The notes: generated by a model from the sequence alone, not told the origin. A stretch of DNA of 64,000 bases from AV69 sp963742315 (GCA_963742315.1 CAVULE010000003.1:744001-808000), one strand, 5' to 3'. Positions 44,003 through 54,047 are shown, numbered from the stretch's first letter. A program made the numbers and translations.

Positions 44003-45814
44003 CTAGACCTCGGCCGCATCCAGGAAACCTTCCAGCTGTCGGATGCGAGTAGGATGCCGCATTTTACGCAACGCCTTGGCCTCGATTTGTCGTATCCGCT
44101 CGCGGGTGACCCTAAACTGCCGACCGACCTCTTCCAAAGTACGACTATATCCATCGACTAATCCAAAGCGCTGCTCCAGCACTTGCCGCTCCCGTTCGGT
44201 CAACGTTTCAAGCACATCTTTAATTTTTTCTTTCAGCAGCACGATTGCCGTGACGTCGCTCGGATTCTCTGCCCCTTTATCTTCAATGAAGTCGCCGAAA
44301 TTGGTTTCCTCGCTCTCACCGACCGGCGATTGCAATGAGATTGGTTGCTGGGCCATTTTTAAGACCGCGCGAACGCGATCGACCGGCAGCAGAATTTCTT
44401 CCGCCACTTCTTCCGGAGTCGGCTCGCGTCCATATTCCTGCACCAACTGTTTTTGCACTCGCATCAGCTTGTTAATCGTCTCGATCATGTGCACCGGAAT
44501 GCGAATGGTGCGCGCCTGATCGGCGATGGAACGGGTGATGGCCTGCCGGATCCACCAGGTCGCGTAAGTGGAAAATTTGTAGCCGCGGCGATACTCGAAT
44601 TTCTCCACCGCTTTCATTAGTCCCATGTTCCCTTCCTGGATCAGATCGAGAAAGGAAAGGCCGCGGTTGGTGTATTTCTTGGCAATGGAAATGACGAGTC
44701 GCAGGTTTGCTTCCACCATTTCGGTTTTCGCGCGCAACGCTTTGCGCAACCACGTTTTCAGCTCCTGATAATGCTCGAGATATTCTTCCGTGGAGAGCCA
44801 GACCGCGCACTCCAACTCTTCCAACTTCGGTAGCTGTCGGCGGCGGGTGTGATTGTTTTTCAGGCGCTCAGACTTCAACGCCGTCAAAAGCGCGAAGTGT
44901 TGATCTGCCAGATGGACGAATTCTTCCGTCACCTTTTGTTTGAAATAGAATCGTGGATAAAGCCGTTGCAGGGCATTGACCGAACGCTGAAATGCTTTCG
45001 TCCGCGCCTTGGCGGTGCGAGGAGATGCTTCGCGCAGCTGAGCGTACTGGGCCGTGGTTGTTTCGCCAAGCTTCTCCACCTTCTGGCAAAGACGCGGCAG
45101 TAATTTCATGTACCGTTCTCGACTCTCAATTTTTTTGTCGAGAATCACGCGATCGAATCGTTCGTGTCCTTCGGCTAATTTCTGCGCTAAGTCGAGATGC
45201 GCTTTGGCCGTAAACCCGAAACGATTGATGTACTGCTGAACGAGATGCTCGGCTTCCTCGATTCGCTTTGAAATTTGCACTTCCTGCTCGCGGGTCAGCA
45301 GAGGAACCTGCCCCATCTGCTTGAGATACATCCGCACCGGATCATCCAGAATCTCAAAGCGAGTCTCGGGCTTCTCCTCTTCCTCTTCTTCTTCGGTTTC
45401 CTTTTTGCCTTCTTTGTAACGATCGACTTCTGATGCTTCGATGATATCGATCTCCATCTTCCGGAGCTGCGTCAGGATCGCATCCAATTCATCAGCGTCG
45501 GTCACCCCTTCGGGCAAGACGTCATTAAGATCGTCGAAGGTGACGTAGCCCTGTTCCTTCGCCAGCTTGGCCAGCTCGCGGACGCGGCCTTGCAAATCGT
45601 CCGGCGCGAGCGCCACACGATTGCTTTCATGCGGCTGATGCGGAATCAAAACTTTATGTGACACCGCACCTTCAGTTTTTCGCGGGCGTCCTCGCTTTCT
45701 CGCCACCACAGGTGTCACAGTTTTGGTCTTTACTTTCCGCTCCAGCGGTGCGTGCCGGGAATTACCATTGGAGTGTGGCCGCCCCCGCATGATACGTTTT
45801 AATTTCTTGGCCAC
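44003..45814 (-). CDS. rpoD: Primary RNA polymerase sigma factor RpoD
   Basis: 603 residues, the housekeeping sigma factor. Regions 1.2-2 (FEILDDPVRMYLKQMGQVPL; LRLVISIAKKYTNRGLSFLD; YKFSTYATWWIRQAITRSIA), region 3 and region 4 (TLEEVGRQFRVTRERIRQIE) are complete. Region 1.1-like sequence (VTFDDLNDVLPEGVTDADEL) is present. The first ~60 residues are basic and include an AT-hook-like RKRGRPRK at 39-46; an acidic run (ETEEEEEEEKPE) precedes region 1.2. Follows dnaG in the same direction, the classical order in part of the macromolecular synthesis operon. Confidence 0.96.
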   Translation of the reverse strand: MAKKLKRIMRGRPHSNGNSRHAPLERKVKTKTVTPVVARKRGRPRKTEGAVSHKVLIPHQPHESNRVALAPDDLQGRVRELAKLAKEQGYVTFDDLNDVLPEGVTDADELDAILTQLRKMEIDIIEASEVDRYKEGKKETEEEEEEEKPETRFEILDDPVRMYLKQMGQVPLLTREQEVQISKRIEEAEHLVQQYINRFGFTAKAHLDLAQKLAEGHERFDRVILDKKIESRERYMKLLPRLCQKVEKLGETTTAQYAQLREASPRTAKARTKAFQRSVNALQRLYPRFYFKQKVTEEFVHLADQHFALLTALKSERLKNNHTRRRQLPKLEELECAVWLSTEEYLEHYQELKTWLRKALRAKTEMVEANLRLVISIAKKYTNRGLSFLDLIQEGNMGLMKAVEKFEYRRGYKFSTYATWWIRQAITRSIADQARTIRIPVHMIETINKLMRVQKQLVQEYGREPTPEEVAEEILLPVDRVRAVLKMAQQPISLQSPVGESEETNFGDFIEDKGAENPSDVTAIVLLKEKIKDVLETLTERERQVLEQRFGLVDGYSRTLEEVGRQFRVTRERIRQIEAKALRKMRHPTRIRQLEGFLDAAEV

Positions 45815-45863
45815 GGGAAAACGTTAGAATCTCGCGACCGCTTTTGCTGGAATGTCCGAATTT

Positions 45864-47663
45864 TTAGGGCTGTTGCGCACGGGCGGGCGAAAACCGAGGA
45901 ACGTCGTGGAGTTGGCCCCGGAGGTCAAGAACTTGTTTCTGGAGTTGCATAATTTCGCCGGTAGTCAGATTCGGGAGCCGTAACCGGCTTTCCGCAGCTT
46001 CCAGTTCGCGCCGCAAAATCGCCTGCCTAAGACCGTTCCACCATTCGCGCGCCAGCGTGGCAGCATTAGCCGGCATTTTTTGCAGGAGCCAGCCAGAGAC
46101 CAGCGATTCCTCCGCCGGTGACAGAGTCGTCTGAAACAAATTCAACGAGGCCGAATCGACCGGACGAAGATCGGCCTGGAGGATCTTTGTCAGCAAGTCC
46201 GAGCCGGGAACGCTCGCCAGAACTTCGGGCCAATTTTGCTCGAGCAAGAACGCCCGCGCCTCTTCATCGCGCAACGCGAGCAGACAAAGCATCGCAACGT
46301 TGTGCGATGGAGCAGCGATGGGTGAGGCAACCTTCGCGTTACCCTGCCGAAAGGGCTGGCCAGGTTTAACCAGCGTCTCAAAATCAGCAAGGCGCATGGC
46401 AAGACGGGCGGAAATTTTGTTCATCACTTCACCACGCATCACCGGGTCGCGCACAAAGGTGACGCTGGCAGCCAGTTCACGCGCGACCTGCATTTTGGCG
46501 CCGAGTGAATTCAAATCGGTCGTGGCCGCTTTTTTCTCGATCCAATAGTCAAAAAAATCCGGCGCCGACGCGACTAGCTCTTCGAATTTTTGCCGGCCTG
46601 ATTTTCGTACCAGCGAATCCGGATCTTCCTGGGCGGGCATCTCCGCCACTCGCACCACCAGATCATTTTGGAGCAAGGCTTCAAGCGAACGCTCGGCGGC
46701 GTTTTGACCAGCGGTATCGGAATCGAAACAGAGAACCACTTCCCGAACAAAGCGTTTCAGCACATGCGCCTGGTTTTCCGTGAACGCCGTTCCTTGTGGC
46801 GCGACTACATTTTGGATTCCCGCCTCAAAGAGCGTGATTAAATCGAGCTGTCCTTCGCAAACGATAGCGCAATCGGCTTCGATCAATGCTCGTTTCGTTT
46901 TATGGAGTCCGAAAAGGACCCGACCTTTCCGAAACAGCGGCGTTTCCGGCGAATTAATGTATTTAGCCGCCGTCGCCTCAGTGGCGAGAACGCGCCCCGA
47001 AAAAGCGATGACTTCGCCGACGTCGTTGCAAATCGGAAACATCAGCCGGTTGCGAAAGCGATCGTAGAATTCGCCATCACCGCGTTCTTCGTCACGCAGT
47101 TTCACCAACCCGCTCGAGAGCAGTTCCCTCCGGCGATAGCCTTCCCTGCTCGCCCGTTGGCAAAACGCATCCCAACTTTCCGGCGCGTAACCCAGCTTCC
47201 ATGATTTCGCTACTTCCCGGCTTATCCCGCGTGTTTTCAAATAATCGCGCGCCGGCGCTCCCAGGTCGCGCTTGAGCAGATTTTCATGAAACCATTCCGC
47301 CGCTTCCGAGTGCAGTCGCAATAACAAACGCCGCGCTTCATGCTGCTGCGTTTCATCTTCGCTGCGGCGTTCCTCCACAATTGCGATCCCCACCCGCGCC
47401 GCCAGCTTGTGCACAGCCACCGGAAAATCGACATGCTCGTAATCCATCACGAACCGAAAAACGCTGCCTCCTGCTCCACACCCGAAACAGTGAAAGGTCT
47501 GGCGCTGCGGACTGACCGTGAAAGAGGGCGTCTTTTCCTGATGAAAGGGACAAAGCGCCTTAAAACTTGCGCCTGCTCGCTTCAGCGGAAAATAAGTTCC
47601 GATCACTTCCACGATGTCGTTCGCGGCTGCGACTTGCTCGATTGTTTCCGACGGGATCGCCAT
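45864..47663 (-). CDS. dnaG: DNA primase
   Basis: 599 residues, makes RNA primers at the replication fork. Zinc ribbon CPFHQEKTPSF...HCFGCGAGG near residue 40, then the TOPRIM domain (VCEGQLDLITLFEAG; CFDSDTAGQNAAERS) and a C-terminal helicase-binding region. The open frame goes to 47723, but MAIPSETIEQV is the usual start and has GAGAGAAA before it. Upstream of rpoD; divergent from the NfeD gene, with starts 42 bases apart. Confidence 0.95.
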   Translation of the reverse strand: MAIPSETIEQVAAANDIVEVIGTYFPLKRAGASFKALCPFHQEKTPSFTVSPQRQTFHCFGCGAGGSVFRFVMDYEHVDFPVAVHKLAARVGIAIVEERRSEDETQQHEARRLLLRLHSEAAEWFHENLLKRDLGAPARDYLKTRGISREVAKSWKLGYAPESWDAFCQRASREGYRRRELLSSGLVKLRDEERGDGEFYDRFRNRLMFPICNDVGEVIAFSGRVLATEATAAKYINSPETPLFRKGRVLFGLHKTKRALIEADCAIVCEGQLDLITLFEAGIQNVVAPQGTAFTENQAHVLKRFVREVVLCFDSDTAGQNAAERSLEALLQNDLVVRVAEMPAQEDPDSLVRKSGRQKFEELVASAPDFFDYWIEKKAATTDLNSLGAKMQVARELAASVTFVRDPVMRGEVMNKISARLAMRLADFETLVKPGQPFRQGNAKVASPIAAPSHNVAMLCLLALRDEEARAFLLEQNWPEVLASVPGSDLLTKILQADLRPVDSASLNLFQTTLSPAEESLVSGWLLQKMPANAATLAREWWNGLRQAILRRELEAAESRLRLPNLTTGEIMQLQKQVLDLRGQLHDVPRFSPARAQQP

Positions 47664-47705
47664 TTTTCTCTCGTTCCGGCCTGTTTGCCGTGGCAAACTT
47701 AGCGC

Positions 47706-49124
47706 GTGAGCAGCGGCTTCCAAATTTTCCGCAAAATCGCGCCGGTGTTCTTGTGCATCGCCACTCTGGGGCCGGCGGCCCAGGCGCGCGAAGTCATTCG
47801 TAAAGGCGACACTGTCATCATCCCGCTGCGAGGTGAGGTTTCGCCAGCGCTATATCTTTTTCTGCGACGCGGAATCAAGGCGGCGGAATCCGCCGAAGCA
47901 AGCGCGATCGTGATCGAAATGAACACCTACGGGGGGCGTCTCGATTCCGCTGAGGAAATTACCGGCGCACTCAATCGCGTCACTATTCCCACCTACACTT
48001 TTATCGATTCGAATGCCGGATCGGCCGGCGCGCTCATTGCCCTTGCCACCAAACATATTTATATGGCGCCGGTCAGCGCAATCGGCGCTGCCGCCCCTGT
48101 TCTTTCCACCGGACAGGATTTGCCCGAAACCGAACGCGACAAAACTATTTCCTATTTTTCCGCGCTCGTCCGCAGCATGGCCAGTCGCAACGGACACAAT
48201 CCCGATCTCGGCGAAGCGTTCATGAACAAGGAAAAGGAAGTGAAAATTGGCGACCGCGTCGTACATGCGAAAGGTTCGCTTCTGACCTTGAACGCGCAGG
48301 AAGCCACCGAGATAATCAACGGCAAACCTTTGCTGGCCGATGGGATCGCGCAGTCCATTGATGATCTGGCGAAAAAAGCGAAGCTCGGCGGCCAGCTCGT
48401 CCGGTTACAGCCGACCGGTTTTGAGCAATTCGCTTTTTGGATCACGGCGTTGGCGCCGTTGCTCCTGCTGCTCGGAATTGTTTGCGCCTATCTCGAATTT
48501 AAAATTCCCGGCGCGACGTTGCCAGGCGTTATCGCCGGAATTTGTTTCGTCCTCTTTTTCCTCGGCCATTACATGGCCGGTCTGGCGGGGTGGGAAGCAG
48601 CCGTATTTTTTGTGCTCGGCGTTACCCTCGTCCTCATTGAAGTGCTCTTCTTCGCCCACTCCACCATCATCTTTGGCGTGGTCGGCGCTTTTCTCATTCT
48701 AGCCTCGCTCTTCTGGGCCATGATCGATCGCTATCCCGACCAACCGCTCGTTCCCTCGACCAAAATGTTGCTCGTCCCGATGCTGAACCTGTCGATCGCA
48801 ATCATCGCCTCGATGATCGTGATCGCATTGCTCGCGCGTTACCTGCCGCGCACCAGTTTCTATCGCCGTTTCGCCCTAATGGCGGCGAATCCTTCCGGGC
48901 CGTCCTTCAGCGCACCACGAGAATTCGTTTCCAACCGGCCCATTTCAACGGGAACGCGCGGACTGGCGATGACGACGTTACGTCCGAGCGGAAAAGGGAA
49001 ATTTGGAGACCAGATCATCGACGTAATCACCGAGGGCGAATTTATCTCTGCCGAAACGCCGATCATCATTTCTCAAATCGACGGTATGCGAGTACTCGTC
49101 GCCCGCACTCAGACGACTTCCTAA
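47706..49124 (+). CDS. NfeD/ClpP-class membrane serine protease
   Basis: 472 residues. A signal peptide (to QAREV) precedes a ClpP-like protease domain with the catalytic Ser region NAGSAGALIALA and conserved EMNTYGGRLDSAEEI. Four to six membrane helices follow (from residue ~240), and a soluble NfeD/OB-like C-terminal domain (TGTRGLAMTTLRPSGKGKFG) ends the protein. It fits the long NfeD (NfeD1b) class, thought to act in membrane protein quality control with stomatin-like partners; no stomatin gene is adjacent. Starts at a GTG. Confidence 0.85.
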   Translation: MSSGFQIFRKIAPVFLCIATLGPAAQAREVIRKGDTVIIPLRGEVSPALYLFLRRGIKAAESAEASAIVIEMNTYGGRLDSAEEITGALNRVTIPTYTFIDSNAGSAGALIALATKHIYMAPVSAIGAAAPVLSTGQDLPETERDKTISYFSALVRSMASRNGHNPDLGEAFMNKEKEVKIGDRVVHAKGSLLTLNAQEATEIINGKPLLADGIAQSIDDLAKKAKLGGQLVRLQPTGFEQFAFWITALAPLLLLLGIVCAYLEFKIPGATLPGVIAGICFVLFFLGHYMAGLAGWEAAVFFVLGVTLVLIEVLFFAHSTIIFGVVGAFLILASLFWAMIDRYPDQPLVPSTKMLLVPMLNLSIAIIASMIVIALLARYLPRTSFYRRFALMAANPSGPSFSAPREFVSNRPISTGTRGLAMTTLRPSGKGKFGDQIIDVITEGEFISAETPIIISQIDGMRVLVARTQTTS

Positions 49125-49335
49125 CGATAATTAGGTCACCACTGGCCTAATTGATGTCAACATGTTAAGATGCGACTTCGTTTTTTCTCCCTTCATCGGT
49201 CAAGGAATTTAGACTTGACCCAATTACTGCCGCATTACTGCCGTTGACCCCGTTAGTGCCGCGTCAGACCCGAACGCCCAGTCCCGAGGGCCCCGGAAAC
49301 ATTGCCATTATTGGCGAGCAGCGGAAAGTGGTTAC

Positions 49336-50137
49336 GTGACGCTCAGAATCCTGCTGACGGTGGCGATGGCATTGATTCTAAGCCTTGCAAGCACGGCGGC
49401 CATTTTGCCGCAAAGTCCCGGCAGTCCCGGAACCGTGGACGTGCGCTTTCCGGTTCCCGCGTATTACCAACAATATGCGACGCAGGACGGCAATCCCGTT
49501 CCAACCACAGGTCGTCTCTTCTTGCTCCTGCCACCGAACTTCGATTCTCAGGCGAGTTTGGCCAATTCTTATCGTAACCGCGACCAAGGATCCCGGACAC
49601 ACAGCTCCTTCGGATGCACCGTGGTATCACGCTGCGGCCGCAGCGGAAGGCTGGATTGTGCTCGCCACCGATGCGACGGTCCGCCCTCGGAACGACTCAG
49701 TAAGCTGGAGACTCGCGCTTCTGGCGGCCGGGCTGGACGTGGTGCATCACGAATGGCCAAAGTCGGGCCAATGGCCGGTGGCGTTTGCGGGCATCTCGGG
49801 CGGTGCGAAGTGCGCCCAATGGCTTGGAGCGATCCTAGCCCAGACGCACTCCCTGAACATTCGCGGATTTTTCCTCAGCGGAATCAACGAAGACCAAATG
49901 CCCGAGGCGCTGAAAACCAACGTCGCGCCTCCCGGATTTCTGCGTCTGCCGATTTGGATCAGCAGCGGAATTAACGATCGTATCGCAACCCCGGCGCAGG
50001 AGCAGCAGGTCCAAGGCTCACTAGTTCGCACGGGGTTTCAGAACGTCCGACTGAGTCGATTCAGTGGTGGCCACGAAGTAAGTCGTGCTGACCTGGAGAG
50101 CGCGCTCAAGTGGTTCCGCGAGCAGGGGCACTTCTAG
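49336..50137 (+). pseudogene. Exported alpha/beta-hydrolase (esterase-like), frameshifted
   Basis: The first frame gives a signal peptide (LLTVAMALILSLASTAAILP) and ...GRLFLLLPPNFDSQ; the second, from about 49562, continues WPILIVTATKDPGHTAPSDA, PWYHAAAAAEGWIVLATDAT. One extra base joins the halves into one ~266-residue hydrolase. The nucleophile elbow GISGGA, Asp in SGINDRIATP and His in SGGHEV are intact. No substrate can be assigned. Confidence 0.7.
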
Positions 50138-50455
50138 TCGGGCTCAACAGAAGCTCAACTACCGCTGACAGAACCTAGCTTGGGTACAATCCTCCATCTT
50201 CACCGGCCTAGACCAGGGTGAGTGGTTTCGTGAATTTGTATATCTTTGGTTGGACAAGGCGTAATCGCATTCCGACTGAGCACCATAGGGAGTCTGAAGC
50301 GGTGAGCTGATAGCCAATGCCGTGGCGCGCGTGTTCAAGTTTTCGGTCGGCCAAAAATGTCTCGATGAAAGAAGTTTCTTTCGTGCAGCGACGAATTTGA
50401 CGCTTTTTTCAGTGTGGCCTAGGCTCACGGCAAACTTACTTTTGGAGAAATTCTC
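50138..50455. other. Intergenic region without recognised gene
   Basis: 318 bases; short frames only, no conserved motif, no terminator seen. Ends with TTGGAGAAA, the ribosome site of the next gene. Confidence 0.5.
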
Positions 50456-51553
50456 ATGTTGAAACGATCATTGACTGCTCTGCTGATTTCGACGTTCGCC
50501 TGCACAATCCTGAATGCGCAGGAGCACTCGCGAATTCATCAACCAACACTAACTCCGCAAAACAGCGGCACCACCAACGGTCTGATCGCGGTCTGGCCGG
50601 TGAACCCGCAGGTGGTCTGGGCGTGCGGCCGCAACGGTACGTTCACCGTCACGACCGACGGCGGACAGACTTGGAACGCTAGTGTAGTGCCGGGCGCCGA
50701 AACGCTGCAGTTCCGCGATGTGCAGGCTTTCAGCGCCAGTGTTGCGTATCTGATGTCTATTGGAGCAAATCCAACAGATTTTCGCATCTATAAGACGACG
50801 GACGGCGGGGCCACGTGGACGATGCAGTTTGAGAACCAGAATCCGAATGCGTTCTACGACGGCTTCGCGTTCTGGACGCCGCGCCGCGGCATTGCACACA
50901 GCGACTCGGCGAATGGAGTGTTCCCGGACCTACGCACCACCGATGGAACGACCTGGCAGGATATCAGTAACAATATGCCGCCGGCGCTGCCCGGTGAAGG
51001 CTCCTTCGCGTCAAGCGGCACTTGCGTCACAACACAAGGTGGCAGGAACGCGTGGATAGCGACAGGCGTCGCGGCGATTGCCAGGGTACTGGCTACTAGA
51101 GACGGAGGCAACACGTGGAACGCATATAACACTCCCTTGGCCAGCTCGCCTAGCGGAGGTGCCTTCACCATCGATTTCCGTAACCCGTTCGATGGCATCG
51201 TCGGCGGCGGTGATTTAGACCCCGGCAACCCCAATAACGCGCGCACCGCGACTTCCAGCGATGGTGGTCAAACGTGGACTCTTACGAACCCTCCTCCGGT
51301 CACGGGAGCCATTTTCGGCTTAAGCTACGTGGGTAAGACTGGTGGCGGCGCCGGAAACAACGGTCGAGCGGTGGTGATCACCGCCAATGACCCGCCCACG
51401 TTTTCGACCGGAGCCGCGGCCTGGACTCCGGACGAGGGAAACACCTGGTTCACGTTGCCCGGTGTGAGCGGCTTCTGGGCGGTAGCTTTTGCCAGTCCAA
51501 AAGCTGGATGGCTGGTGGGTACCGATGGTCGCATTTTAAAGATCAGCTTCTAG
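50456..51553 (+). CDS. Exported BNR/YCF48-like beta-propeller protein
   Basis: 365 residues with a signal peptide (to LNAQE). Repeated Asp-box/BNR elements: TTDGGQTWNA, TTDGGATWTM, TRDGGNTWNA, SSDGGQTWTL and TPDEGNTWFT, spaced through the protein as in a sialidase- or YCF48-like propeller. Catalytic sialidase residues are not evident, so a binding or assembly role is more likely. Good ribosome site upstream. Confidence 0.75.
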   Translation: MLKRSLTALLISTFACTILNAQEHSRIHQPTLTPQNSGTTNGLIAVWPVNPQVVWACGRNGTFTVTTDGGQTWNASVVPGAETLQFRDVQAFSASVAYLMSIGANPTDFRIYKTTDGGATWTMQFENQNPNAFYDGFAFWTPRRGIAHSDSANGVFPDLRTTDGTTWQDISNNMPPALPGEGSFASSGTCVTTQGGRNAWIATGVAAIARVLATRDGGNTWNAYNTPLASSPSGGAFTIDFRNPFDGIVGGGDLDPGNPNNARTATSSDGGQTWTLTNPPPVTGAIFGLSYVGKTGGGAGNNGRAVVITANDPPTFSTGAAAWTPDEGNTWFTLPGVSGFWAVAFASPKAGWLVGTDGRILKISF

Positions 51554-51592
51554 CGTTCGCAACGCTCGAAGCTTCTAAATTGGACTGCGGGC

Positions 51593-51793
51593 TCAGCCGC
51601 CGGCGACGACGCGGATGAATTCGATCTTGTCGCCCTCGCGCAAGGCGCGCGAATTCCATTCCTCGCGGTGCAAGGCCAAGCCGTTGTGCTCGATTAACAA
51701 CGCCGCCGGGATCAGCTTTAATTCGCGTACCAGCGCATCGATCGTTGACACCGGTGGAACGGAACGCGATTCGCCATTCAAGGTAATCGTCAT
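51593..51793 (-). CDS. thiS: Sulfur carrier protein ThiS
   Basis: 66 residues, ubiquitin-like fold ending in the Gly-Gly tail (VVAGG) that is thiocarboxylated to carry sulfur for the thiazole of thiamine. The ATG overlaps the thiH stop (ATGA). The longer frame from 51817 is not needed. Confidence 0.88.
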   Translation of the reverse strand: MTITLNGESRSVPPVSTIDALVRELKLIPAALLIEHNGLALHREEWNSRALREGDKIEFIRVVAGG

Positions 51794-52914
51794 CGCTCCA
51801 TCAGGGCGGTATCCCAATCTTTCCAGACCGGTTCCATCCCCTCGCGACGCAAAAGCGTCGCGATTTCCTGCGGCGAACGGGGATCACCGATCTCGAATTG
51901 ACTGGTGGCAAACTCCGGCTCGCGCGGCGAAACGTCCGGCGGCATGATCCGGCCACGAATGGTGCGATGAACTTTCTCTTTGCCCTGACCGGTGTAACCG
52001 CCCGGTTCGGTGTGACTGCCGGCGCTCATCATTGTTATCCCGATCTTGATCAGCAGATCGCGCAACGCAGCCGGCTCACGCGTGCTCAGGACGATCCCGA
52101 CCTGCGGAAAGGTAACGCGCAGGGCGCACACTAGATGAATGAGATCGCGATCGCTCATGGGAAAGTGCGGGCGAAATTCTCCGGCCGCCGGACGAAGGCG
52201 CGGGACACTTACAGTGAGGGAAGATTTCCAGCAACGTTTGAGCAAATATTCGAGATGGGCCGCGAGGGTGATCGCTTCCTCACGCCACGGAGCCAGCCCA
52301 AAAAGCGCGCCAATTCCAAGGCGACGAAAACCTGCTTCGTAGCCGCGCTCGGGACATGCCAAGCGCCAGCCAAAATCCTTTTTCGGTCCGGCCAGATGAA
52401 GCTGATCATAAATGGCACGGTTATACGTTTCCTGGTAGACAACGAGACCTTCTGCGCCCGCTTCGACAATCGGAATGTATTCCTCCGTTTCCATCGGAGC
52501 GACTTCGATCGAGATTGAGGAATAATCGTCCCGCAAAGCGCGGACGCATTCGGCAAGATAATCGCGACCAACGAATTTTGGATGCTCGCCGGCGACGAGA
52601 AGGAGTTGTCGGAAACCCGCTGCCGAAAGATGTCGCGCTTCCTTTACCACTTCATCGACCGAAAGAGTGACACGCAGAATTGGATTTTCACGGGAAAATC
52701 CGCAATAGCGACAACTGTTGATGCACTCATTGGAAAGATAGAGCGGCGCGAATAACCGCATGGTGCGGCCAAAATGCTGCAAAGTGAGTTCGCGGGACCG
52801 GTCGGCCAACGCATCCAACTCCGCGTCAGTCTTCGGCGTCAAGAGTGACGCAAAACCCCGTACCACCGCGCTCCGGGACATCGCGATATTATCGAGGATC
52901 GTAGCGAAGGACAT
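51790..52914 (-). CDS. thiH: 2-iminoacetate synthase ThiH
   Basis: Radical-SAM enzyme splitting tyrosine to give dehydroglycine for the thiamine thiazole ring. 374 residues; the iron-sulfur motif is CINSCRYCGFS (CxxxCxxC), followed by the family pattern FRQLLLVAGEHPKFVG and GYTGQGKEKVHRTIRGR. Translationally coupled to thiS. thiG and the other thiamine genes are not in the window. No TPP riboswitch was recognised in the leader. Confidence 0.9.
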   Translation of the reverse strand: MSFATILDNIAMSRSAVVRGFASLLTPKTDAELDALADRSRELTLQHFGRTMRLFAPLYLSNECINSCRYCGFSRENPILRVTLSVDEVVKEARHLSAAGFRQLLLVAGEHPKFVGRDYLAECVRALRDDYSSISIEVAPMETEEYIPIVEAGAEGLVVYQETYNRAIYDQLHLAGPKKDFGWRLACPERGYEAGFRRLGIGALFGLAPWREEAITLAAHLEYLLKRCWKSSLTVSVPRLRPAAGEFRPHFPMSDRDLIHLVCALRVTFPQVGIVLSTREPAALRDLLIKIGITMMSAGSHTEPGGYTGQGKEKVHRTIRGRIMPPDVSPREPEFATSQFEIGDPRSPQEIATLLRREGMEPVWKDWDTALMER

Positions 52915-53033
52915 GCTTTAAATTTCAGCGCACTCTTCCCGTCCGCAACCTAAAGCTTGGGGCCCAGCGGCCGAGCATCCCGTCAGGCCGATCGAATTAA
53001 TGACGAGGCGCCAATAAACGGCAGGGCGCTGAA

Positions 53034-53067
53034 GCAAAACGGCGGCACCGGGTCAGGTGCCGCCGTT
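53034..53067 (-). terminator. Rho-independent terminator of the barrel gene at 53089
   Basis: Perfect 12-base stem AACGGCGGCACC (53038-53049)/GGTGCCGCCGTT (53056-53067), loop of six; TTTTG follows on the minus strand. Confidence 0.8.
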
Positions 53068-53088
53068 CGTAAATTCTAAACGGCGCGA

Positions 53089-53769
53089 TTAAAACGCGAA
53101 CGTAATGCCGCTGCGGACCATCCCGAAGTTGTTCTTCGGCCCGTCAACCACATTCCAGCTGAAATCGTTCATCCAGCCGATCGTCGGGGTAAAACGAACT
53201 TCAAAGCCGCCACCAAACTGCCCAACGGCTTTGCTTTCGGTATTGTTGTGTCGTTCGGCGATGAGGTCGCCGTCGCTGTCGAACAGCAGGATCGAACGGC
53301 TGCCACCACCGAAGATCGCACCACCGCCTGCGAAAGCGTAAGGTGCGAATCGCGAGCATGGAATCGGATAACGAAAGGTAAACGTGCCAAGGACGCTGCC
53401 GACCACGCTCTGGTTGCCAGCTTCGAGGTCAAAAGTTTCTCCACCGACAGTGAAGCTGCGGCTACGATTATTTCCCAGGGACACAGCATAACCTTCGATC
53501 CCGATACCAAAGTAGCGATGGAAGAAATATTTCGCATCGCCACCACCTCCCCAGGCGTGATCGACCCCTAAATACTCGTCATTCCTCCATTCTGACCCAG
53601 TGAACAAATACGTGCCCCACAGACTCACATCCCACTCGGTGTCTCGATACCACTGTGGGCAGGGTGCCGGCTGAACCGCAGTCTCCTTGCCTGAATAAGT
53701 CTCGGTGCCGCCAAACGCGACTGAGGCAATTGCCGCCAAGGTACAACTTGCAATAAAAAGCTTTTTCAT
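53089..53769 (-). CDS. Outer-membrane beta-barrel protein, paralogue 1
   Basis: 226 residues with a signal peptide (to VAFGG) and alternating amphipathic strands ending in Phe (SGITFAF), as in OmpA/OmpW-like 8-stranded barrels. Closely similar to the next gene at 54048 (PCP.WYRDTEW.VSLWGTY.F; DAKYFFHRYFG.G.EG; RSGITFAF). GGAGG stands correctly before the second of two adjacent ATGs. Function unknown; likely structural or a small-molecule channel. Confidence 0.8.
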   Translation of the reverse strand: MKKLFIASCTLAAIASVAFGGTETYSGKETAVQPAPCPQWYRDTEWDVSLWGTYLFTGSEWRNDEYLGVDHAWGGGGDAKYFFHRYFGIGIEGYAVSLGNNRSRSFTVGGETFDLEAGNQSVVGSVLGTFTFRYPIPCSRFAPYAFAGGGAIFGGGSRSILLFDSDGDLIAERHNNTESKAVGQFGGGFEVRFTPTIGWMNDFSWNVVDGPKNNFGMVRSGITFAF

Positions 53770-53996
53770 CATTCCTCCTTGGTTTGATTTCTCCTTACGG
53801 CGGTACCACAACCCCATATCGCCTTCCTGTCAACAACGTAATTGCCCACGCAACGGATGCGTCAAGGTCTAAATTTTCCGCTCCGCCCCGGTCGTGATCG
53901 CCGCCCAGAAACGATCATACCTGCCGAAGATGACGACAACCGTCAAAATACGAAATCTGTATGTCTTTCGGGGCCGATCACGCCCCAAAAACAGAG

Positions 53997-54028
53997 CGGC
54001 GGCGTTCCGTCTACGTGGAATGCCGCCG
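53997..54028 (-). terminator. Terminator of the barrel gene at 54048
   Basis: Arms CGGCGGCGTTCC (53997-54008) and GGAATGCCGCCG (54017-54028), one G-T pair; GTTTTT follows on the minus strand. Confidence 0.7.
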
Positions 54029-54047
54029 TTCGAAAATGCAAATTTAA

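Noticed and set aside
52915..53033. Possible TPP riboswitch upstream of thiH
   Set aside because: The leader lacks the conserved CTGAGA and the ACCTGA-type core on the minus strand.
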